Positions 15,611 through 24,759 of a stretch of DNA of 64,000 bases are shown piece by piece. The notes under the pieces were generated by a model. It was not told the DNA's origin. It worked only from the letters and a program-made list of their open reading frames with translations, and ran no database searches. Each line of letters begins with the position of its first letter. Within the stretch, counting starts at the first letter, position 1. Source of the DNA: Rhodanobacter panaciterrae (GTDB lineage Bacteria > Pseudomonadota > Gammaproteobacteria > Xanthomonadales > Rhodanobacteraceae); assembly GCF_014651895.1 (NCBI RefSeq), contig NZ_BMXT01000005.1, forward strand, positions 62,001-126,000, in the 5' to 3' direction. The translations under genes and the position numbers were made by a program.

Positions 15611-17509
15611 TCATCGCGGCAGCGCGGTTGCCGTTCGTGGTTGCGCCGGCTCGACGCTGTTGTGGGCCGTGCCGCCGTTGGGCGGCGAGGTGGGCTTTGG
15701 CAGGAGTTTGTCGAGTTTGCCGTCCATGCGCAGCTGATCGATGCTGGCCATGGCCTGGTCAACACTCTGCTGCTCGCTGCCCTCGTCAGGCGGTGGTGCG
15801 CCGGGGGCCGCGGTCAGTGCGGCGAGCTGTGGGCCGATCAGTCCGGTCAGCGCGAAATAGGCATCATCGTGGATGCCGGCCTGTTCCAGCAGCTTGCCGG
15901 GCAGCAGCCATGCGGCGGTGTCCTCCTGCGCGGACTGACCCTGCTGGTGCGGATCGACCAGCAGCCAAGTGCCGGCTTGCGACAGCATGTCCTTGTCGTC
16001 GATGAAGCCGGTGATCTGATAACTGTTGCTCAGTGCCGGCAGATGATCGCCATAGAACAGCACCAGGCTCGGTCGATGGCGCTGGGCCAGCCATGCGACC
16101 AACCGACCGAGTTCGGCGTCGGCATGTTGCAGATGGTAGAGGTAGGTCTGCAGTTCTTGCTTGTCCATGCCGGTGATGCCGTCGGGCACGGGAATGGCAT
16201 CGCGTTCGGCGACATTGGCAGGCTCGACATCGTACGGGCCATGCGCCTCGATGCTGATGGCGAAGATGAATTGCGACGGCCCGGTATCCTTCAGTTGGCG
16301 CATGATCTCGTCGGTCATCGCGCTGTCGGCCATGTATTTACCGTCCATCGCTGCATTGGCGGGGAACGATGACTGCGACACGAAGCGATCGAAGCCGAGC
16401 GACTTGAACGCGGTGGTGCGATTCCAGAACGCCGGGTCGTTGCCGTGCAGTGCGATGGTTTCGTAGCCATGCCGCTTGAGCGTGTGCATCAGGCTGGGCA
16501 CGGCTTTGTGACTCATCTGCAGATAGGGAAACTGCAGGTTGTCGAAGTAGCGCAGCGACAGCCCGGTGAGCACCTCGAATTCGGTGCGGATGGTGCCGCC
16601 GCCGAAGGTCGGCACATGCAGCTTGCCGCTGATGCCGTGCGCAGCCAGGCGACGCAGGTTCGGCGCGAAGTTGCTGGTTTCGTAGCCACGCATGATGGCG
16701 GGATCGAAGAACGATTCGCTCTGCACCACCACGATGTCGGGCAACGGACTGCTTGCCGTCGGCATCTGCATGGACTGTTGCAGCGATGCCGCAGACTGCT
16801 CGATCAATTGCGTGGCGGCCACGCGATCCGGCTTGTGCTTGCCGTGACTGTATTGCAGACGAAACATCATCAGCGAACTGAGCAGGCCGGAATGCGTGCT
16901 GGTGGACGAGGCCGACCATGGTTCCAGCCACAGCACCTGACCGTTGTAGATTTTCCCCCAGGCGGGCAGGCCGGCCAGCAGGCTGATCAGTACAAGCGTC
17001 AAAACGCCACCGGCGAACAACCGTTTGCCGCGCGTACGCCGCGGGAACAGCGGCGGCTCAAAGTGCCACATCGCGACGATCAGGGCCACCCCGGCCAGCA
17101 GTCCCAGATACGGCCACGGACTGTGCGGCAGGTAGCCGGCGAGCAGATGCATGCCGCCCTTGCGCAGCTGGCCGACCATGCGGAAATCGTCCGGCAGCAA
17201 CGGCGTGCCGAGGTTCGCCACCTTCAACACGTTGACGCCGTATACCAAGCCTTGCAGCAGGAACGCCAGCCCGAACGACAACAGCACCCGGCGGCTGAGC
17301 ACCAGCAGCAGGCCGGCCAGCAGCAGGCCGGGCCACGCATTCGCCAGCGGGAAACGTGGTTGATCGAGCAGTCGCAACGGAGTGACGCCCATGCCGCCAT
17401 CCACCACGCCGGTCAGCAGCACGAACGCCAGTGCCAGCAGCAGTACCAAGGCAGTACGTGGAGCCAGTGTGTGCCAACGGCCGGGCGGATTTGCGGGGCT
17501 CAGAGGCAT
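15611..17509 (-). CDS. LTA synthase/sulfatase-family membrane phosphotransferase
   Basis: This 632-residue inner-membrane protein has an N-terminal domain of about five transmembrane helices (residues 1-190) and a C-terminal alkaline-phosphatase-fold sulfatase domain. Motifs are IVVVQSESFFDP (metal-binding Glu), GGGTIRTEFEVLTG (nucleophile Thr), SIEAHGPYD and LVLFYGDHLPAL (metal-binding Asp-His). Gram-negative relatives transfer phosphoglycerol or phosphoethanolamine to glucans or lipids. The ATG at 17509 (MPLSPANPPGRW) precedes the first helix; the upstream in-frame part is not hydrophobic. The exact acceptor is not known. Confidence 0.85.
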   Translation of the reverse strand: MPLSPANPPGRWHTLAPRTALVLLLALAFVLLTGVVDGGMGVTPLRLLDQPRFPLANAWPGLLLAGLLLVLSRRVLLSFGLAFLLQGLVYGVNVLKVANLGTPLLPDDFRMVGQLRKGGMHLLAGYLPHSPWPYLGLLAGVALIVAMWHFEPPLFPRRTRGKRLFAGGVLTLVLISLLAGLPAWGKIYNGQVLWLEPWSASSTSTHSGLLSSLMMFRLQYSHGKHKPDRVAATQLIEQSAASLQQSMQMPTASSPLPDIVVVQSESFFDPAIMRGYETSNFAPNLRRLAAHGISGKLHVPTFGGGTIRTEFEVLTGLSLRYFDNLQFPYLQMSHKAVPSLMHTLKRHGYETIALHGNDPAFWNRTTAFKSLGFDRFVSQSSFPANAAMDGKYMADSAMTDEIMRQLKDTGPSQFIFAISIEAHGPYDVEPANVAERDAIPVPDGITGMDKQELQTYLYHLQHADAELGRLVAWLAQRHRPSLVLFYGDHLPALSNSYQITGFIDDKDMLSQAGTWLLVDPHQQGQSAQEDTAAWLLPGKLLEQAGIHDDAYFALTGLIGPQLAALTAAPGAPPPDEGSEQQSVDQAMASIDQLRMDGKLDKLLPKPTSPPNGGTAHNSVEPAQPRTATALPR

Positions 17510-17705
17510 GGCCGTCCTGCAGTTTCTGTCATGGGATGGACACGTGAATGTAATGGGATGCAGATGAACAGCGTGTAGGCGGCGAACGGCGAGTTTCGGG
17601 CTTGTCCGCGGGTTAATCAACGCGCCTGGGCGGAGTCGGTGCACCGAGCTTCATGGCGCATGCCAGCTCGGGTCGGTCAGCTGTCCTTTACGGCACAATG
17701 GTCCG

Positions 17706-20549
17706 ATGCCTGCCCATGAATCTCCCGCGCTGCGTGCGCTGATCGACGACCGCTACGGCGACCTTGCTGCCCGCTGCCGCGCCGCTGGTGTGCCGCTGCA
17801 CGACGACGCCGGCGTGGCCGAACGGATCCGGCGTACCCTGCTGGCCAGTGACTTCGCGTTCGACGTGTGGTGTCGCCAGCCGCAGCTGCTGGCGCCGCAG
17901 GGGCTGGAACGGCTGCGTTCCGGCAGCGATGCCAGCGCGCGCATCGACGCGCTGAAACTGCCTGACGACGAAGCCGCCTGCATGGTCGCGCTGCGCCGCT
18001 TCCGTCACGCCGAGGCACTGCGGCTGGTGTTTCGTGATGTGAACGGGCTGGACGAGTTGCCGGAAACGTTGTCCGCCACCAGCGTGCTGTACGAAGCCTT
18101 GCTGGACGTGGCACTGGGCTGGTCCGAACACGCGTTGGCGACGCGTTACGGCCACAGCCGCAATCACGACGGCGTGCGGCAACGCCTGCTGGTGATCGGC
18201 TTCGGCAAGCTCGGTGGCAGCGAACTGAATTTTTCCTCCGACATCGATCTAGTACTGGCCTATCCGCACGGCGGCCAGACCGACGGCGCTCGTCCGCTCG
18301 ACAACAGCGAATATTTCATCCGGCTTGGCCGCCAGCTGGTGCGGCTGTTGAACGAGCCGACCATGGACGGCATCTGCGCGCGGGTCGACCTGCGCCTGCG
18401 TCCGTTCGGCAATGCCGGTCGGCTGGCGCTGTCGTTTGCCGCGATGGAGCAGTACTACCAGAGCGAGGGTCGTGACTGGGAACGTTATGCCTGGATCAAG
18501 GCGCGGCCGGTGGCGGGCGATCGCGCCGCCGGCAAGCAGCTGCAGGAACTGTTGCGGCCGTTCGTCTACCGCAAGTACCTCGATTACACCGCGTTCGCCG
18601 GCCTGCGCGAGATGAAGGCGTTGATCGATGCGGAGGTGGCGCGCAAGGATCTGGCCGACAACCTCAAGCTCGGTCCCGGCGGCATCCGCGAAATCGAGTT
18701 CATCGTGCAGCTGACCCAATTGATTCGCGGCGGTCGCGAACCCAGCCTGCGCGTGCGCGGGCTGTTGCCGGCACTGACTGCGTGCGAGGCGCGCGGGCAC
18801 ATTGCCGCCGCGCGCGCACGGATGTTGCGCGAGGCCTACGTGTTGCTGCGCCGGGTCGAAAACCGCGTGCAGATGTTGCGCGATGCGCAGACCCACGACA
18901 TTCCCGACGATGCTTTGAGCCGCGAGCGCATCGCGCTGAGCCTGGACTACCCCGACTGGGACACGCTGGATACGGCACTGGCAAAACACCGCGCCATCGT
19001 CAGCGAGGAATTTGCCGCCGTGCTGATGCCGCAGGGCGGTCGCGCGGCCAGCGTGCCGGCCGCGGACATGGTGTTGTGGCAGCGGGCCTGTGACGAATCG
19101 CTCGATGCGGCTGTGCTGGAAGCCTCCGGTTTCGTACCTGGTGCCGAACTTGCTGATGCGTTGCTGAAATTGCCGCAGGCCGCACCGGTGCGGGCGATGT
19201 CCGCGCGTTCGCGCGAGCGGCTCGATCATCTGATGCCGCAGTTGTTCAGTGCCGCACGTGGGACGCCCGCGCCGGTTCCGAGTCTGCTGCGTCTTTGCCG
19301 GTTGATGCAGGCGGTGGCGCGGCGTTCGTCGTATCTGGCGCTGCTGGAAGAACAGCCGGCCGCACGCAAGCGGCTGGTACGCCTGTTCGGCGAAAGTGCG
19401 TTCCTGGCCGAGCGGGTGATCGCACAACCGCTGTTGCTGGACGACGTACTCGATCCACGCATCGATCAACTGCCGTTCAAGCGTGCCGATATCGCGGCCG
19501 AGATTGCCCGCGTGCTGACCACGCTGGACGAACGCGAGGCGGAAGCCGAGCTCGACCGGATCAACGAGTTCAAGGCGTCCACCGCGTTCCGGCTAGGGCT
19601 CGCCTTCAACGATGGTCGCGCCGATGCGGTCGCCACTTCACGTAGGCTCGCCGCACTGGCCGAGTCGGTGGTGGGTGCGGTGCTGGCGCTGGCCGAACGC
19701 GAGCTGATCGCCCAACACGGACGCTTGCCCGGCGAGGGTTCCGGTTTCGGCGTGCTCGGTTACGGCAGCCTGGGCGGCGAGGAGCTGGGCTTCGCCTCGG
19801 ATCTGGATCTGGTGTTCGTCTTCGATGGTCGCCGTGCGCAGGCGTTAAGCGACGGCGCGCGCCCGATTGAAGGTTCGCGCTGGTATCAGCGGTTGGCCCA
19901 GCGGGTAATGAACTGGCTCACCCTGTTGACCCGCGGTGGCCGTCTGTACGAGGTCGATACGCGACTGCGTCCCGACGGTTCCAAGGGCTTGCTGGTCAGC
20001 AGCCTGGATGCGTTTGTCGCGTACCAGAAAAGTCGTGCGTGGACGTGGGAGCACCAGGCCTTGCTGCGTGCGCGCCCGGTGGCCGGCGATGCGGCACTCA
20101 ACCGCGAGCTGGCCGACGTGCGGCGTGAGATTCTGGCCGTGCCGCGCGAACTCTCCGCAGTGCTGACCGACGTCAGCAGCATGCGGCAACGCTGGCGCGC
20201 CGAGCGTGACCGCTCCGAGGCGCGCCAGCTCGATCTCAAGCAGGGCCACGGCGGTCTGCTCGATATCGAATTCGCGCTGCAGGGCTTGGTGCTGGCGCAT
20301 GCGACGCAGCGACCGGACCTGCTTGGTGTCACCGCGAACGCCGGCCTGATCGAAGCTTGTCGCACGGCCGGTTGGCTCGATGCCGATCAGGCCGCGATCC
20401 TGACCGTGGCACATGCCGACCTGCTGCAACGCGCGCTGGCCTGCACGCTGGATCTGCGCCCGCGCGTCGCGCCGCGCGATGCGGAACTTGAACAGCTGTG
20501 CGGCAGCGTGCGCGAGATTACCGCCGTGCTGGGATTCACGTTCGGCTGA
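17706..20549 (+). CDS. glnE: Bifunctional glutamine synthetase adenylyltransferase/deadenylase
   Basis: GlnE adds or removes AMP on glutamine synthetase in response to PII signalling and so controls nitrogen assimilation. At 947 residues it is full length with the double-nucleotidyltransferase architecture. The N-terminal deadenylase has GFGKLGGSELNFSSDIDLV near residue 162; the C-terminal adenylylase has GYGSLGGEELGFASDLDLV near residue 683. Each is followed by a helical regulatory region (ARPVAGD, and LDLKQGHGGLLDIEF in the second half). The ATG at 17706 has only a weak ribosome site. Confidence 0.97.
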   Translation: MPAHESPALRALIDDRYGDLAARCRAAGVPLHDDAGVAERIRRTLLASDFAFDVWCRQPQLLAPQGLERLRSGSDASARIDALKLPDDEAACMVALRRFRHAEALRLVFRDVNGLDELPETLSATSVLYEALLDVALGWSEHALATRYGHSRNHDGVRQRLLVIGFGKLGGSELNFSSDIDLVLAYPHGGQTDGARPLDNSEYFIRLGRQLVRLLNEPTMDGICARVDLRLRPFGNAGRLALSFAAMEQYYQSEGRDWERYAWIKARPVAGDRAAGKQLQELLRPFVYRKYLDYTAFAGLREMKALIDAEVARKDLADNLKLGPGGIREIEFIVQLTQLIRGGREPSLRVRGLLPALTACEARGHIAAARARMLREAYVLLRRVENRVQMLRDAQTHDIPDDALSRERIALSLDYPDWDTLDTALAKHRAIVSEEFAAVLMPQGGRAASVPAADMVLWQRACDESLDAAVLEASGFVPGAELADALLKLPQAAPVRAMSARSRERLDHLMPQLFSAARGTPAPVPSLLRLCRLMQAVARRSSYLALLEEQPAARKRLVRLFGESAFLAERVIAQPLLLDDVLDPRIDQLPFKRADIAAEIARVLTTLDEREAEAELDRINEFKASTAFRLGLAFNDGRADAVATSRRLAALAESVVGAVLALAERELIAQHGRLPGEGSGFGVLGYGSLGGEELGFASDLDLVFVFDGRRAQALSDGARPIEGSRWYQRLAQRVMNWLTLLTRGGRLYEVDTRLRPDGSKGLLVSSLDAFVAYQKSRAWTWEHQALLRARPVAGDAALNRELADVRREILAVPRELSAVLTDVSSMRQRWRAERDRSEARQLDLKQGHGGLLDIEFALQGLVLAHATQRPDLLGVTANAGLIEACRTAGWLDADQAAILTVAHADLLQRALACTLDLRPRVAPRDAELEQLCGSVREITAVLGFTFG

Positions 20550-20585
20550 GCGGAAGTTTCTCGCTGCCGATCGGGCGCCGCGGGT

Positions 20586-21584
20586 TCAGCTCGAGGCGGA
20601 CTGGGATTGCCGCTGCTGGATGCGCATGCGCAATTCGGCGGCGATGCTGGTGGTCTCGCGCAGCGGCACAGACGAACCGGTGGCCGTGCTGTCGAGATCG
20701 TGCAAGCGTCCGGCGTCGCGCAATGCCTGATGAAACCGCGCGATCTTCGCCGGCAGCGGCGCGGTGACGAAGGTCTGCACCGGGCAGCCGACCGCGCAGG
20801 CCTCGCTGAGCATGTTGACCGAATCGGGCGTGACGACGAGACGATCGGCCCAGCCGAGTACGCCGGGATACGGGTTGCGGCCATCGTCGCGACCGGCCCA
20901 GAACATGCCGGCCACGCCTTTCAGGGCATGGCGAAAAACCTCGATCAGCGCCGGCGAGGTGCGTCGCGAGGCCAGCACCAGCAAGCTGCCGCCTTTGAGA
21001 CGCTGGCGTTCCAGCAGGCGTGCGGCCAGTTGGCGGGCGTACTCGGCATCCAGCGCGATGCCCTGACGCGGACCGCCGAGCAGCACGCCGACGCGCGGCT
21101 GCGGCAGCTCGGCGAAGCTGGGGCAGGATTCGCGGCCGTCGGCCAGCCAGGCATCGTCCACCGAATTCAGCGAGCCGAGCGGTTGCAGCACGTTGGCGCC
21201 GTCGATGCGGTCGTGTTGTGGCGCGATCACCGTATCCCAATGGGCCGGATCGATGCGCGGATCGAGGATCTGCACGGTGTAGCACTGACGATCGGACAGG
21301 CGACGCAGCAGGCGGGTGAACAGCGCCGCCGCGCGACCGCAACCGATCGCCACGCTGGGCCACGGCGGCGCAAACAGTTCGCGCTGGCTGGCGGGCAGGG
21401 CGAGCTGGCCACCGAGCGTGAGGCGCGGCGCCAGCCACGACCATGGCGCGTGCGGCTCCAGCACCAGATGGCGGATCGGCATCTGCAGCGGCTCGGCCAG
21501 CGCCAGTGCCTGACGCTGATTGCCGGCGGCCGCGTCGGTGATCACCCAGCATTCGCCATGCAGCTTCAGCATGGGCGCTGGCAC
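20586..21584 (-). CDS. ELM1-like (DUF1022) nucleoside-diphosphate-sugar epimerase-like protein
   Basis: This 332-residue protein resembles the ELM1/DUF1022 family, named after a plant mitochondrial fission factor and widespread in proteobacteria. Motifs include [22 protein letters not shown] at the start, [29 protein letters not shown], and [18 protein letters not shown], which has the look of a GT-B glycosyltransferase donor site. In bacteria these genes often sit with LPS or peptidoglycan genes and the reaction is not established. The start is at 21584 or 21572 (MLKLHGE). It converges on glnE with a 36-base gap. Confidence 0.85.
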   Translation of the reverse strand: MPAPMLKLHGECWVITDAAAGNQRQALALAEPLQMPIRHLVLEPHAPWSWLAPRLTLGGQLALPASQRELFAPPWPSVAIGCGRAAALFTRLLRRLSDRQCYTVQILDPRIDPAHWDTVIAPQHDRIDGANVLQPLGSLNSVDDAWLADGRESCPSFAELPQPRVGVLLGGPRQGIALDAEYARQLAARLLERQRLKGGSLLVLASRRTSPALIEVFRHALKGVAGMFWAGRDDGRNPYPGVLGWADRLVVTPDSVNMLSEACAVGCPVQTFVTAPLPAKIARFHQALRDAGRLHDLDSTATGSSVPLRETTSIAAELRMRIQQRQSQSASS

Positions 21585-21709
21585 CGTGGCATTGTTTCCC
21601 GAATGAACACAGTACGTTCCCCGCAGCCGTCATCTGTTGGCGTACGCCCGCCTATACACTTGTACGCTATGGCGCCATCGTCGGCGCGTCCATGCAGCAG
21701 AGGATACCC

Positions 21710-22303
21710 ATGAGTGAGTTGCTTTCCGAGGCCAGCCTCGACCAGTTGTTCCGCAACGCCCGTACCTTCAATGCCTGGTTGCCGAAGGATGTGAGCGACG
21801 AGCAGCTGCATCAGCTCTACGAGCTGGCCAAGTTCGGGCCGACCAGCGCGAACTCCTCGCCGATGCGGGTGGTGTTCGTGAAATCGAAGGAAGCCAAGGC
21901 GAAGCTGGCGCCGTTCTTGTCCGAGGGTAATCGCGCCAAGACCATGGTGGCGCCGGTGACCGCGATCATCGCCACCGACCACGAGTTCTACGAACGGCTG
22001 CCGAAGTTGTTCCCCCACGCCGATGCGCGCAGCTGGTTCGTCGGCAACCAGCCAATGATCGACACCACTGCGTTCCGCAATGCGACCCTGCAGGGCGCCT
22101 ATGTGCTGATGGCGGCACGCGCACTCGGGCTCGACTGCGGACCGATGTCCGGTTATGACCAGGCTGGTGTGGATGCGGCGTTCTTTGCCGGCAGCGCGGT
22201 CAAATCCAATTTCCTGATCAATATCGGTTACGGCGATGCCAGCCGCGATCTGTTCCCGCGCAGTCCCCGGCTTGCGTTCGACGAAGCCTGCACGATTGCC
22301 TGA
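21710..22303 (+). CDS. RutE/HadB-like nitroreductase-family protein (malonic semialdehyde reductase type)
   Basis: A 197-residue FMN-dependent nitroreductase-fold protein. The sequence runs [45 protein letters not shown] and later [13 protein letters not shown], both typical of the RutE subgroup, which reduces malonic semialdehyde to 3-hydroxypropionate in uracil degradation. No other rut gene is nearby, so the physiological substrate is uncertain. The ATG at 21710 gives the family N-terminus; the upstream in-frame start at 21692 adds only MQQRIP. Confidence 0.85.
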   Translation: MSELLSEASLDQLFRNARTFNAWLPKDVSDEQLHQLYELAKFGPTSANSSPMRVVFVKSKEAKAKLAPFLSEGNRAKTMVAPVTAIIATDHEFYERLPKLFPHADARSWFVGNQPMIDTTAFRNATLQGAYVLMAARALGLDCGPMSGYDQAGVDAAFFAGSAVKSNFLINIGYGDASRDLFPRSPRLAFDEACTIA

Positions 22304-22342
22304 AGCACCCCCAGCATTTCCCCTCTTCCAAGGAGTCACCTC

Positions 22343-22936
22343 ATGCGTGCATTGAAGTATCTCGTTCTCGCCGGCCTGCTCGGCGCCGCCGTATCGGTGC
22401 AGGCCGCGCCGGTCACCTACAAGCTCGATCCGGGCCACACCATGGTGCTGTTCAGCTGGAACCACTTCGGCTATTCCAATCCCGTCGCTGACTTCGGTCT
22501 GGGCGAGGGCACCCTGGTATTCGACGAGCAGCATCCAGCCCAGTCCAGCGTGGACGTGACCCTGCCGCTGGCCAACCTCGACACGCATGTGCCGGCACTG
22601 GACAAGCATCTGAAGGAAGCCGATTTCCTCGATGCCGACAAGTACCCGACGGTGACGTTCAAGAGCAGCAAGGTGCAGCCGCTGGGCGGTCACAAGTTCA
22701 AGGTCACCGGTGACCTGACCGTGCATGGCGTGACCAAGACGGTGGTGCTGGACGCCACGTTGAACAAGGTCGGCCCGCATCCGATGACCAAGGCGCAGGC
22801 AATCGGCTTCGACGCCACTGCCAGCATCAAGCGCTCTGACTTCGGTGTCGGTGCTTATGTGCCCAACGTCAGCGACGCGATCACCATCCGCATCACCACG
22901 GAAGGCGCGGTGCCGAAGGCCGACGCAGCGCAGTAA
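22343..22936 (+). CDS. YceI-family periplasmic lipid-binding protein
   Basis: This is a 197-residue secreted protein with signal peptide MRALKYLVLAGLLGAAVSVQA. The lipocalin-like YceI domain is seen in YKLDPGHTMVLFSWNHFGYSNPVADF, the STKV-like KYPTVTFKSSKV, and FKVTGDLTVHGVTKTVVLDATLNK. YceI proteins bind polyisoprenoids in the periplasm and respond to base or osmotic stress. AAGGAG lies a few bases before the ATG. A strong hairpin terminator follows 11 bases after the stop. Confidence 0.94.
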   Translation: MRALKYLVLAGLLGAAVSVQAAPVTYKLDPGHTMVLFSWNHFGYSNPVADFGLGEGTLVFDEQHPAQSSVDVTLPLANLDTHVPALDKHLKEADFLDADKYPTVTFKSSKVQPLGGHKFKVTGDLTVHGVTKTVVLDATLNKVGPHPMTKAQAIGFDATASIKRSDFGVGAYVPNVSDAITIRITTEGAVPKADAAQ

Positions 22937-22947
22937 GCTTTCGCAGC

Positions 22948-22991
22948 CCACAAAAAAACCGCGCCGTCACCGGCGCGGTTTTTTTTGTGGG
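22948..22991. terminator. Bidirectional terminator between yceI and the Yip1 gene
   Basis: An A7 tract, CCGCGCCG, a short loop, CGGCGCGG and a T8 tract form a long stem with T runs in both directions. It serves the two convergent genes. Confidence 0.92.
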
Positions 22992-23004
22992 TCGCGCGCC
23001 GGCG

Positions 23005-24297
23005 TCAGTTGGACTTCACACCGGCATCTTTCAACGACTCCAGCTTGCTCACGTCGACGCTGGACACTGCCTGCTTCAACTGGTCGATGCTGTCCGCGTT
23101 GCCGGTCGCCTTGACCGTGAAACGCTGGCCGAGTACGACGCTGTACTCGCCGGACTTGGACTGGGTATCCCATGCCTCGTGCACCATGTTGCCGTCGACG
23201 GTGTGGGTCTTGTCATAGCCGTGGTCGGTCTCCTTCTCCTCTTCCGGCGCCATCGCGGCGTCTTCCGGCGCCATCGCGGCGGCCATCGCCACGAAGCCCT
23301 TGGCGCCGCCGGTGTCGGTAACCTCCAGCGTGATGTGCTGATTGCTGTCGTTGCTGTATTCGGCACTGGCATCGGACACCTGCATGCCCATTGCGCTGTT
23401 GCGCTGGGCCGAGATGCTGGTCCGCTTGAGGCCGCCCAGGCTGTCGGGCAGGAAGGTCTTGATCTGATCCGGGGCGAGCGCCTCGACGCTGCCGTTGGTG
23501 CCGGATACCGCGCCCAGCATCTTGCCCATCGCGGCCGATTGCGCGGCGCTGTCGCCGGATTTCTGTGCGGCATCCATATCCTTGCTGGCCTGTTCGGCGC
23601 GCTGGCCCATCGCGGCGAGTTTGCCGAGTGCGCTGTTGCTGTCGACGGTGACGCTGCCGTTGTCACCGTTGCTGCCGGTGATGTGCATGCCGCTCATCGC
23701 CGCGCCACCCATCATCGCGGTGCCGATCACGCCGCCGACGATCAGCGCGATGATCCAGCTCAGCACGAACGCGATGATCACGCTGACTGCGGTGTAGCCA
23801 CCGGCTTTTTCCGCCGGGCACTTCATCGTGTGCGGCAGGCCCAGATACAGCAGGTAGATGGCGTAGACGGCACCGGCAATCGCGACCAGCATGCCCAGCC
23901 ACGGCACGATCACCGCGATGCCGGCGATCCAGCTGGCGGTCCACGCGTAGGCGACGGTCTTGAGCGCCTGCACCATGTCCTTCTGGCCGCCGAAGGTGGG
24001 CGCCAGCGCATTGATGATCAGCGCCATCACGTAAGCCAGCCCCAGGGTCAGCGCGTAATGCAGCACCATGCCGACGATGCCCATGCCGATCGGCGTGCGC
24101 ACGGTGATGCCGAGGAAGCTGGTGCCGATCAGACTGCCCTTGAGGAAGCCGGCGATGATCGGAAAGGCGGCGACGATCGCGATGTAGCCAGCGTAAAGGC
24201 TGCTGGTCGTGGCCGGCTCGGTCGCAACGACGGGCCATTCGGTCTTGGGTGTAGTCAGGATGGCCTTGACGCGTTCGATGATTTTTCCGAAGTCCAT
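23005..24297 (-). CDS. Yip1-family membrane protein with a C-terminal extracytoplasmic domain
   Basis: The first 200 residues are a Yip1-type membrane domain: MDFGKIIERVKAILTTPKTEWPVVA, then five to six hydrophobic helices, including LGMLVAIAGAVYAIYLLYLGLPHTMKCP. Unlike minimal Yip1 proteins, it continues for about 220 residues. That part has a helical Ser/Ala/Met-rich linker (ALGKLAAMGQRAEQASKDMDAAQ) and a beta-rich domain with an acidic Met/Pro insert (MAPEDAAMAPEEEKE). The function is unknown. The ATG at 24297 has GGGAG upstream and begins exactly at the family N-terminus. Confidence 0.8.
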   Translation of the reverse strand: MDFGKIIERVKAILTTPKTEWPVVATEPATTSSLYAGYIAIVAAFPIIAGFLKGSLIGTSFLGITVRTPIGMGIVGMVLHYALTLGLAYVMALIINALAPTFGGQKDMVQALKTVAYAWTASWIAGIAVIVPWLGMLVAIAGAVYAIYLLYLGLPHTMKCPAEKAGGYTAVSVIIAFVLSWIIALIVGGVIGTAMMGGAAMSGMHITGSNGDNGSVTVDSNSALGKLAAMGQRAEQASKDMDAAQKSGDSAAQSAAMGKMLGAVSGTNGSVEALAPDQIKTFLPDSLGGLKRTSISAQRNSAMGMQVSDASAEYSNDSNQHITLEVTDTGGAKGFVAMAAAMAPEDAAMAPEEEKETDHGYDKTHTVDGNMVHEAWDTQSKSGEYSVVLGQRFTVKATGNADSIDQLKQAVSSVDVSKLESLKDAGVKSN

Positions 24298-24495
24298 GAT
24301 CTGCTCCCGAATAGTTGCAGTTGACCCGGTGCGCGGCGCCGGGTTGAAGATGATGTGCCCGTTTCGTGACAAAGCCTGCAGCCACCTGTCGGCCGAATGC
24401 CGCGGCTGATTCCCCAGCGCTACCCCCTCTGTCCCCCGACAGAAGGCTGCAGCCTGCTACCATTTACGGCTTGATGTCCAGTCTGGAGTTCACCG

Positions 24496-24705
24496 ATGTC
24501 GCCCTCTCTTTCCGCGACGCTGCCGCTGGTGCCGGCAAATGCCGAAAATCGTTACGAAGTGACGCGCGCCGACCTGCCGCTGTCGTGCCCGATGCCCGGC
24601 ATGGCGCTGTGGAACTCGCATCCGAAGGTGTATCTGCCAATCGTCGATGACGGCGGCGAATCAACCTGTGCCTACTGTGGCGCGCATTACGTGCTGCGCG
24701 ACTGA
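24496..24705 (+). CDS. Small zinc-finger (zf-CHCC) protein
   Basis: A 69-residue protein of the CHCC zinc-finger group related to mitochondrial complex I subunit NDUFS6. The core reads LPLSCPMPGMALWNSHPKVYLPI followed by STCAYCGAHYVLRD, which supplies Cys, His, Cys, Cys ligands. The bacterial role is not established; a link to respiratory complexes is only by homology. It precedes the LPS gene cluster on the same strand with a 54-base gap to the glycosyltransferase. The overlapping frame starting at 24463 is a shadow. Confidence 0.88.
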   Translation: MSPSLSATLPLVPANAENRYEVTRADLPLSCPMPGMALWNSHPKVYLPIVDDGGESTCAYCGAHYVLRD

Positions 24706-24759
24706 CCCTCTGGCGGCATTCGGTCCGCTGGCGGCACCATTTTTGCTTGTCTTCAGAGA

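Noticed and set aside
18249..19469. 406-residue open frame antisense to glnE
   Set aside because: A shadow frame, low-complexity Gln/Arg/His-rich; glnE is full length on the other strand.
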